DNA of 14,248 nucleotides from Chloroflexota bacterium. GTDB taxonomy: Bacteria > Chloroflexota > UBA4733. The stretch is taken from the NCBI GenBank assembly GCA_025980355.1, contig JAICXR010000035.1, forward strand, positions 1 through 14,248. Reading direction: 5' to 3'. Each line of letters opens with the position of its first letter. The stretch's first letter is position 1. This document shows, piece after piece, positions 1 through 6,018 of this stretch. The translations under genes and the position numbers were made by a program. Under the pieces are notes generated by a model that saw nothing but the letters and a program-made list of their open reading frames with translations, had not been told where the DNA came from and did no database searches.

Positions 1-59
1 AGATCATCCTACGCCTGACGGAGGAATTGGAGGCCTTGCGGCGTGGGACCAGGGGATGA
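1..59 (+). CDS. C-terminal end of an unidentified protein (partial, enters from left edge)
   Basis: Reading from base 3, the frame gives IILRLTEELEALRRGTRG and then stops at TGA 57-59. The stretch looks like the end of an amphipathic charged helix, and its codons are G/C-rich at the third position like the neighbouring genes. Only 18 codons are visible, so no family can be named. The stop lies inside the small palindrome at 49-68, so the open frame could equally be chance reading into a repeat. It would converge with the exporter gene on the other strand. Confidence 0.22.
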   Translation, partial: IILRLTEELEALRRGTRG

Positions 60-156
60 ATCCCCTGGCTAAAACGACGAAGCCCCTGCGGGGCTGCCCG
101 ATTCTGGTCACGGCATCCGGTGCGGGCAGCCCCGCAGGGGCTTCGTCGTCGTAGCC
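49..156. repeat. Composite palindromic element: small hairpin plus long inverted repeat
   Basis: Two nested structures are visible. First, 49-57 pairs with 60-68 (CCAGGGGAT/ATCCCCTGG). Second, 67-100 pairs with 123-156: the inner 27 nt (74-100 against 123-149) are a perfect inverted repeat, followed by two mismatches and five more pairs, around a 22-nt loop. Each arm also contains its own small hairpin (AGCCCC-TGC-GGGGCT at 81-95). Read on the minus strand, the long stem is followed by TTTT (74-71), so it could end transcription of the exporter gene. The layout resembles dispersed intergenic repeats (REP or MITE-like), but whether it is repeated in the genome cannot be seen here. Confidence 0.7.
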
Positions 157-211
157 GGACCGCGCCGACGCTCGCAGGGCGGCCGTGTCCGGTTCCCCCT
201 CCGGCCGGCCC

Positions 212-1882
212 CTACCGCCCTGCCGCCACCGCTTTGTCCTGGCGTTGCCGGACTTGCTCCCTGCCCTTGGCGGCGCTGTCGGCCGCCTTCTGACGTTGGA
301 TCAGGAGGCAACTCACCGCGCCGACCAGAATGACGGCGATGGAGACTCCCAGCGTCGGGCGCATCGCGTTGATGAAGCCGTGGACGAAGACGTTCTTGCC
401 GATCTGGGCTAGTTGCTGCGCCGCTGCGGCGGGAATGCCGGGCGGCAGGGGGATCTGGGTGCCCGTTTGGCCGCGGCCGACATCCAGTCCGCCCTGGGCG
501 GCGTGGCTGAAGCCGTTGACGAAGAGGGCGCGGAACTGGGCCGGCAACTGGGCCGAATAGACGACCGCCTGGTCTTGCAAGGACGTCGCCAGGCGATTTT
601 GCAACACGGCGCCCACGACGGCGCTGCCGACCACCCCACCGACCTGGCGGGTGGTGTTCAGCACACCGGAGGCGGCGCCGGCCATCCGCGGCTGGATGTT
701 GCGCATCGCCGTCGCGCTGAGCGGGGCGAAGATGCAGCCCATGCCGAGGCCGGCCACGATGGCGGGGAAGAAGAAGGTGGATCAGGTAGAGTCCGCTGAC
801 GCCACCAGGATGATCAGCCCCATCCCAACGGCGAACAGGGTCAGCCCGGCCATGAGGATGTATTTGCCGCCGATGCGATCCGCCATCCGCCCCGCATTCG
901 GCGCCACCACCATGGAGACGAGCGACATCGGGGCGAGGGTGAGCCCGGCACGCAAGGCCGTCATACCCAGCACGGACTGGAAATAGATGGTCAACGGCAA
1001 GAAGAGGCCGAGCATGCCGAACGACATCGCGGCGCTGATCCAGTTCATCAGGGAGTAGTTGCGATCGCTGAACAGCGACAGCGGCACCAGCGGCTCCGGC
1101 TGGAAGCGTTCCCAGATCACGAAGGCGATGAATACCGCGATGCCCGCGCCGATGATCTCGGGGATGGTCACCCAGCCGAAAATGGTCCCCCAGTTGTAGC
1201 GCTGGCCCTCGATCAGGCCGAATACGATGCCGAAGAGACCCAGGCTGGCGAGCAGCACGCCGACCTGGTCCAGGCCATGCCGGCGGCCCGGGCGCAAGTC
1301 GGGCACGATCAGGAATGCGCCAAGCAAGGCGAGAATGCCAACGGGGAGGTTGACGTAGAAGATGCCGCGCCAATTCCAGTAGGTGACGATGAAGCCGCCG
1401 AGGGTCGGACCGAGCACCGCGGCGATGCCGGCCACGGCGCCCCAGATGCCGAAGGCCGCGCCCCGCCGTTCGGGCGGGAAGATGGTGGTGATGATCGCCA
1501 GGGTCTGCGGCGTGAGCAAGGCCCCGCCCACGCCCTGGACGACCCGGGCGGCGATCAGCTCATTGGTGTTCTGGGCCAGGCCGCACACGGCGGAGGCCAC
1601 CGTGAAGATTGCGAGGCCGAGCGCGAAGAGGTTGCGCTGGCCATAGAGGTCGCCCAGCCGCCCGGCGGAGATCAGGAGGACTGCGTAGACGAGGATATAG
1701 GCGTTGAGCACCCAGAGGATCTGATCCAGCGAGGCCTTCAAGGTGTCGATCATGCTCGGGATGGCGATGTTGACGATGGTGGTGTCCAGCAGGATCATGA
1801 AGAAGCCAAGGCAGAGCACCAGCAGCACCAACCACGGGTTGCGCGTGCTGCCCCCCGGCGCTCCGGCACGAGTCGGACCCAT
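212..1882 (-). pseudogene. DHA2-family MFS drug exporter (EmrB/QacA type), interrupted by an in-frame TGA
   Basis: Proton-driven multidrug exporter of the 14-helix DHA2 family in the inner membrane. The ATG at 1882 follows AGGAG (1894-1890) at a 7-nt spacing. Family motifs are clear: LDTTIVNIAIP in TM1, GRLGDLYGQR (motif A) after TM2, GPTLGG (motif C) in TM5 and WRGIFYVNLPVG before TM6. After 366 codons the frame meets TGA at 784-782. The same frame then continues with TFFFPAIVAGLGMG and three more helices to TAG at 214-212. Read through, the protein would be 556 positions, normal for the family. The stop sits in the loop between TM11 and TM12, so the upstream product lacks the last three helices. 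No Shine-Dalgarno precedes the next GTG (757), so separate translation of the C-terminal part is unlikely. A recent nonsense mutation or a base error are the main explanations. Family assignment is firm; loss of function is inferred. Confidence 0.88.
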
Positions 1883-1941
1883 AGCGATTCTCCTGACCAA
1901 TACTGACGGCGGCAGCGGGCGGGTCGTGATATTTCGGTGAA

Positions 1942-1952
1942 CGTATAGTACG
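1942..1952 (-). promoter_or_regulatory. Candidate promoter/operator upstream of the exporter gene
   Basis: The 117-bp gap between fni and the exporter (1883-1999) is AT-richer than its surroundings. It holds the dyad CGTA-TAG-TACG, which on the minus strand includes a -10-like TACTAT (1950-1945). I found no convincing -35 hexamer. The exporter therefore may have its own regulated promoter rather than relying on read-through from fni, but this rests on composition and a short dyad only. Confidence 0.25.
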
Positions 1953-1999
1953 CCCAGAGAACTACAGGATCGAATATTACCGGGTGATTTCCACGCCTG

Positions 2000-3049
2000 T
2001 CAAGGCCGCGAGGTCGGCAGCATGCCCCGGCGTTGCACGGGTACCCGTCGCAGGGCGGCCAGATCGGCGCTGCCGGTGGCGAACATGGCCAGGCGCAGCT
2101 CGAAGGTGAACTGCTCAATCCGGTCGACGACGGCCTGAACGGTGCGCGTGGCTGGCTCCAAGAAGGGGTGCGCCACGCCGGCGACGTCGGCGCCGAGCGC
2201 CAGCGCTTTGGCGATGTCGACACCGTTTCGGATGCCGCCGCCGGCGACGATCGGCATCGTGGGGCAGGCGGTGCGCACTTGCACGATGCAGTCCGGCGTC
2301 GGGATGCCCCAACCGGCGAAGGCGTCGGCGGCGGTCCGCAGCCGGTCGGTGGGCGCGCGCAGCCCTTCCACCCGCGCCCACGACGTGCCGCCGGCACCCT
2401 GGACGTCGATGGCGCCCACGCCCAGCGCGGCCAGCCGGGCGGCCACCGCGCCGGAGATTCCCCAACCGACTTCCTTCGCGACGATCGGTTGGCCGAGGTC
2501 CCGGCAGATCGCGCCGATGCGCTCGGCAAGGCCGGCGAACGTGGTATCGCCGCCCGCCTGCAAGCCCTCCTGCACGGCATTGAGGTGCAGCGCCAGTCCG
2601 TCCGCCCCGATCATCTCCACTGCGGCGCGACACTGGTCGAGTCCGTAGCCGCGGCGCAGTTGGACCGCGCCCAGGTTGGCAAGCAATAAAATATCGGGCG
2701 CGACGTCGCGCACCTCGTAGGTGCTGCGCAAGTCGGCTCGTTCCAGGGCGGCGCGCTGGCTGCCGACGCTGAAGCCGATGCCCGTTTCCTGGGCCGCCGC
2801 CGCCAGGTGGCGATTAATCTCCCGTGCCCGCTGGGCGCCGCCGGTCATGCCGCTGATCAGTAACGGCGCCCGCAGCCGCTTGCCCAGGAAAGTGGTGGAG
2901 AGGTCGACCGCCTCAAGGTCCAGTTCCGGCAGGGCGTTGTGCTCCAGCCGGTAGGCGGCGAATCCCTCGGACACCGGCTCCTGCACCGGGCCATCCATCG
3001 TCAGGCGGAGGTGGGCCTCCTTGCGCGCCTCGGTGTCGCCCACGCCCAT
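2000..3049 (-). CDS. fni: Isopentenyl-diphosphate delta-isomerase, type 2 (FMN-dependent)
   Basis: Cytosolic flavoenzyme that interconverts isopentenyl and dimethylallyl diphosphate for isoprenoid synthesis. The 349-residue protein has the family motifs in order: RKEAHL (9-14), SGMTGG (66-71), GSQR (96-99), HLNAVQE (155-161, with the conserved Gln-Glu pair used in catalysis and Mg binding), KEVGWGIS (192-199), GAGGTSW (218-224) and GGIRNGVDIAKALALGA (270-286, FMN phosphate site). Length is normal. The ATG at 3049 follows AGGGA at a good distance, and that Shine-Dalgarno lies in the 7-nt gap after the upstream membrane-protein gene, so the two are probably co-transcribed and translationally coupled. 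The type 1 enzyme is unrelated in sequence, so the type 2 call is secure. Confidence 0.96.
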   Translation of the reverse strand: MGVGDTEARKEAHLRLTMDGPVQEPVSEGFAAYRLEHNALPELDLEAVDLSTTFLGKRLRAPLLISGMTGGAQRAREINRHLAAAAQETGIGFSVGSQRAALERADLRSTYEVRDVAPDILLLANLGAVQLRRGYGLDQCRAAVEMIGADGLALHLNAVQEGLQAGGDTTFAGLAERIGAICRDLGQPIVAKEVGWGISGAVAARLAALGVGAIDVQGAGGTSWARVEGLRAPTDRLRTAADAFAGWGIPTPDCIVQVRTACPTMPIVAGGGIRNGVDIAKALALGADVAGVAHPFLEPATRTVQAVVDRIEQFTFELRLAMFATGSADLAALRRVPVQRRGMLPTSRP

Positions 3050-3056
3050 CGTTCCC

Positions 3057-3782
3057 TCATCCCCTCATCGTCCCATCCCCGACCGCCGAACGCTGGACGG
3101 TGGGCGTCGCCGTGACCCTCCTCCGGGAGGTCGCCATGAAGCCGATGAACATGACCGTCCAGCCGATCAGCATGATGACCCAGAAGGCGCCCGCGCCGGC
3201 CAGGCGAGCGACGGTACCGGCGCCGGCAATGGTCAGGGCGCCGACAGCGATGACGACGTTGGCGATGGCGCGCTCGGGGGCAAGATGGCTCAGCCAGGTG
3301 CGTCCGGCAGAGAAGAGGGCGACGCCCACCAGGCAGACCGTACCGAACGTGTTCATCACAATGAGCAAAGGCAACCAGGGACCATCGCCGAGTACGTGCG
3401 TACCGGCGCCGGTGGTCGAGGCGAGCTGGATGGCGTCGATCGGCGCGGCGAAGACGGCGCTGGCGGTCACGATGCTGACGACGACCAGGACGATGACGAG
3501 CGGGCGCAGGCTGCGCTTCGTCACCAGGTAGAGGCTGCCCAGCCCCAGGAAGGCGACGTTGAGGGCGGCGCCGAATAGATAATAGAGGCGGAAAAGGATG
3601 GGGGGGCGACCGGCCACCAGGAAGACCGCATAGGAACCGGCGGCGAGCGCCGCCATCGCCAGGGCCAGCGACCAGGCCGCCTGATAGGGCCGGCGGCGAG
3701 CGTACCATTGCCGTCCGACCGTCCAGGCCATGGCCGTGGTGACGATCGTCACCGCGGCGGCGGCCGCAAACTCTCCACTCAT
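3057..3782 (-). CDS. Seven-helix integral membrane protein of unknown function
   Basis: I do not recognise the family. The 241-residue protein is mostly hydrophobic, with about seven predicted membrane segments by eye, centred near residues 15, 45, 70, 100, 145, 175 and 205, and a basic C-terminal tail (TSRRRVTATP) likely in the cytoplasm. It has no obvious enzymatic domain, ligand motif or signal peptide. It lies 7 nt upstream of fni in the same direction, so a role connected with isoprenoid or lipid metabolism is possible but unproven. Start choice: an in-frame ATG at 3899 has an AGGA at 8 nt and would add 39 hydrophilic residues, but that stretch has a clearly lower G/C share at third positions than the body, so I prefer the ATG at 3782, immediately before the first helix. 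AAGG lies about 8 nt upstream of it. Confidence 0.75.
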   Translation of the reverse strand: MSGEFAAAAAVTIVTTAMAWTVGRQWYARRRPYQAAWSLALAMAALAAGSYAVFLVAGRPPILFRLYYLFGAALNVAFLGLGSLYLVTKRSLRPLVIVLVVVSIVTASAVFAAPIDAIQLASTTGAGTHVLGDGPWLPLLIVMNTFGTVCLVGVALFSAGRTWLSHLAPERAIANVVIAVGALTIAGAGTVARLAGAGAFWVIMLIGWTVMFIGFMATSRRRVTATPTVQRSAVGDGTMRG

Positions 3783-3871
3783 CCGCCGACCTTCATCGCC
3801 CAGGATCCGATATGCCGCTGTTGCACGTTCCCATGGTACCCGCCGCCTGACGGTCACGTCGGTAATCGGGG

Positions 3872-3922
3872 CGGTGCTATTGGACGATACCCGTGCCATC
3901 GGTGCTATCCTACATAGTAGGA
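3872..3922. promoter_or_regulatory. Divergent control region of pdhA and the membrane protein-fni genes
   Basis: The 177-bp gap between the divergent starts (3783-3959) contains a 15-nt dyad TCCTACATAGTAGGA (3908-3922; six-base arms, three-base centre). It also contains two perfect copies of CGGTGCTAT, at 3872-3880 and 3900-3908, exactly 28 bp apart. A weak promoter towards pdhA can be drawn as TTGGAC (3880-3885), 17 nt, TGCTAT (3903-3908), which would put the dyad over the start of transcription, a typical repressor position. The hexamers are poor matches to consensus; the dyad and direct repeat are facts of the sequence, their role is inference. Confidence 0.4.
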
Positions 3923-3959
3923 GCGCGGTGTGCTCATAAGCAGGCGGAGAACAGAACTG

Positions 3960-4997
3960 ATGGTGCAGCGAACCAACGAAACGATTGACCAGCCCCTACC
4001 CTATCCGCGCGACCGGCTGCTGGAATTCCTGGAACAGATGGTTTTGATCCGGCACTTCGAAGAAAAGACCATGGAGATGCTGGCCCGCAACCGCATTCGG
4101 GGCTACTGCCATTGGAACATCGGCGAAGAGGCCAGCGTCGTCGGCTCCGTGGCGGCGATGACCGAGCAGGATCAGATCGTTACCTCCTACCGCGACCACG
4201 GTTTTGCCCTGGCCCGGGGCACCGCTCCCGGGGCCGTCATGGCGGAACTGTTCGGTAAGGAGACCGGTTGCGCCGGCGGGCGCGGCGGCTCCATGCACAT
4301 GGTGGATATCGCGCGCGGCTTTTACGGCGGCTACGGCATCGTCGGTGGCCAGATCCCCATCGCCGCCGGTCTGGCGCTGGCGGCGGACTACCTGGGCGAA
4401 GACCGGGCGGTGATCGGCGTGTTGGGCGACGGCGCCACGAACATCGGCGCCTTCCACGAATCGCTGAATCTGTCCCAGGTCTGGCATTTGCCGGTCGTCT
4501 GGTTGATCACGAACAACCAGTACGGGATGGGGACGTCGGTGGCGGAGGCGAGCGCCGAGCCCGACCTGTATAAGCGCGCCTGCGCCTACCGTATGCACGG
4601 CGAACAGGTCGACGGGATGGACGTGCTCGCCGTCTATGAGGCGACGAAGCGGCTGCTGCACCGGGCGCGGGTGGAACGCGAGCCGAGCGTCCTGGAGGCG
4701 ATCTGCTATCGCTATCCGGGCCACTCCTATGCCGACGCCGGGAAGTCCTATCGCACCCAGGACGAGATCGATCGCTGGAAGCAGAAGGACCCGGTCCGCA
4801 CCTTCCCCCGCTTCCTGGAGGAGCACGGCCTCATGGACCAGGCCGGCTACGAAGCGATCCAGAAGCGGGTCGACCAGCAGGTGCATGAAGCTGTCGACTT
4901 TGCGGAACGCAGTCCGTTCCCGTCGCCTGATTCCCTCTACGAGCACCTCTACGCGACCCCTACGAGCGCGTCTACGCGAATGGAGCAGAACGCTTAG
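3960..4997 (+). CDS. pdhA: Pyruvate dehydrogenase E1 component, alpha subunit (ThDP-dependent)
   Basis: Alpha chain of the alpha2-beta2 E1 enzyme that decarboxylates a 2-oxo acid (most likely pyruvate) and passes the acyl group to lipoyl-E2. The 345-residue protein shows the alpha-chain signature FEEKTMEMLARNRIRGY (33-49), GGRGGSMHM (107-115) and the ThDP/Mg motif from GDG (156) to NN (185-186). It also has the regulatory-loop region RYPGHSYADAGKSYR (251-265). An in-frame GTG at 3930 has AGGAG 6 nt upstream and would add 10 residues, but those codons (ATA, AGG, AGA, ACA) are unlike the gene, so the ATG at 3960 with GGAG 10 nt upstream is preferred. pdhB follows after 1 nt. Acetoin dehydrogenase alpha (acoA) is the closest alternative and cannot be excluded without E2. 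Confidence 0.9.
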   Translation: MVQRTNETIDQPLPYPRDRLLEFLEQMVLIRHFEEKTMEMLARNRIRGYCHWNIGEEASVVGSVAAMTEQDQIVTSYRDHGFALARGTAPGAVMAELFGKETGCAGGRGGSMHMVDIARGFYGGYGIVGGQIPIAAGLALAADYLGEDRAVIGVLGDGATNIGAFHESLNLSQVWHLPVVWLITNNQYGMGTSVAEASAEPDLYKRACAYRMHGEQVDGMDVLAVYEATKRLLHRARVEREPSVLEAICYRYPGHSYADAGKSYRTQDEIDRWKQKDPVRTFPRFLEEHGLMDQAGYEAIQKRVDQQVHEAVDFAERSPFPSPDSLYEHLYATPTSASTRMEQNA

Positions 4998-4998
4998 C

Positions 4999-5982
4999 AT
5001 GTCTGAAATCGGATACCGTCAGGCGCTGCAGCAGGCGCTGCACGAGGAACTGGCCCGGGACGACAAGGTCTTCGTGATGGGCGAGGAAATCGGCGTCTTC
5101 GAAGGGTCGTACCGCATCACCCAGGGCCTCCTGAAGGAGTTCGGCCCCCGGCGGGTGCGGGCGACGCCAATCTCGGAGGAGGGCTTCCTCGGCGCCGGGA
5201 TCGGCGCGGCGATGGGCGGCTTGCGCCCGGTGGTGGAGATCATGACGATCAACTTCATCCTGGTCGCCATGGATCAGATCATCAACAACGCCGCCAAGAT
5301 CCGCTACATGTTCGGCGGCACCGTGGGCGTGCCTATGGTGATCCGCACGCCGGGCGGCGCCGGCGCCGGGCTGACCGCCCAACACTCCCAGAGCCTGGAA
5401 GTATGGTTCGCCAATACGCCCGGCTTGCGCGTCGTGGCGCCCGCCACGCCCTACGATGCCAAGGGCCTGCTGAAGGCGAGCATCCGCAGCGATGACCCGG
5501 TGCTGTTCAGCGAGCACCTGATGCTCTACAACACGCGCGGCGAGGTGCCCGACGGCGACTACACGGTGCCGATCGGCAAGGCCGACGTCAAGCGGTCCGG
5601 CACGGACCTGACGATCGTCAGCCACTCCTACATGACGTTGCACTGTCTGGAGGCTGCCGAGCGCCTGGAGCGCGAGGCGGGCATCAAGGCCGAAGTCGTT
5701 GATCTGCGCTCGCTGCGTCCGCTGGACTTCGAAACCGTCGCCGAATCGGTCAAGAAGACGAACCACGCGCTCTGCGTGGAAGAAGGCTGGCAGAGCTACG
5801 GCGTCACCGCCGAGCTGGCCGCCCGCATCTCCGACGAATGTTTCGACTGGCTGGACGCGCCCGTCAAGCGCCTCGGCGGTGCCGAGGTGCCCACGCCCTA
5901 TGCCCGACCGCTGGAGGCGGCCGCCATCCCCAGCACCGATAGCATCTTTGAAGCGGCGGTGAAGGCGCGCAAGGGGACGTGA
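4999..5982 (+). CDS. pdhB: Pyruvate dehydrogenase E1 component, beta subunit
   Basis: Beta chain partner of the preceding gene; together they form the ThDP site at the alpha/beta interface. The 327-residue length is typical. Visible family features are MGEEIGVFEGSYRITQGL (27-44, with the Glu that activates ThDP at 29), PISEEGF (57-63), the QHSQSLE segment (128-134) with the active-site His 129, and the C-terminal transketolase domain with EVVDLRSLRPLD (232-243) and EEGWQSYG (261-268). The ATG lies one base after the pdhA stop, so translation is coupled. The gene ends in TGA and is followed within 24 nt by the convergent end of purF: no E2 (lipoyl acyltransferase) or E3 gene is present here. 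Acetoin dehydrogenase beta is the alternative reading. Confidence 0.92.
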   Translation: MSEIGYRQALQQALHEELARDDKVFVMGEEIGVFEGSYRITQGLLKEFGPRRVRATPISEEGFLGAGIGAAMGGLRPVVEIMTINFILVAMDQIINNAAKIRYMFGGTVGVPMVIRTPGGAGAGLTAQHSQSLEVWFANTPGLRVVAPATPYDAKGLLKASIRSDDPVLFSEHLMLYNTRGEVPDGDYTVPIGKADVKRSGTDLTIVSHSYMTLHCLEAAERLEREAGIKAEVVDLRSLRPLDFETVAESVKKTNHALCVEEGWQSYGVTAELAARISDECFDWLDAPVKRLGGAEVPTPYARPLEAAAIPSTDSIFEAAVKARKGT

Positions 5983-6018
5983 GTTAAGAGCGGTACTCCC
6001 AGCCCCTACCTCACGTCC
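5975..6018. terminator. Weak candidate bidirectional terminator between pdhB and purF
   Basis: GGACGTGAG at 5975-5983 is matched by CTCACGTCC at 6010-6018, a perfect 9-bp inverted repeat with a 26-nt loop spanning the 23-bp gap between the convergent genes. The left arm contains the pdhB stop TGA; the right arm is the end of purF just before its TAG. Neither side has a T-run, so this is not a standard intrinsic terminator, and the match may partly reflect similar last codons. Confidence 0.25.

Noticed and set aside
782..784. TGA as selenocysteine or as a reassigned sense codon
   Set aside because: MFS exporters have no selenocysteine at this loop, I saw no convincing hairpin right after the codon, and TGA ends pdhB, icd and fni at their expected lengths.
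108..1373. 421-codon open frame on the minus strand overlapping the exporter
   Set aside because: It is the wrong frame of the exporter gene: low-complexity Arg/Pro-rich translation, while the correct frame gives clear MFS motifs on both sides of the TGA.
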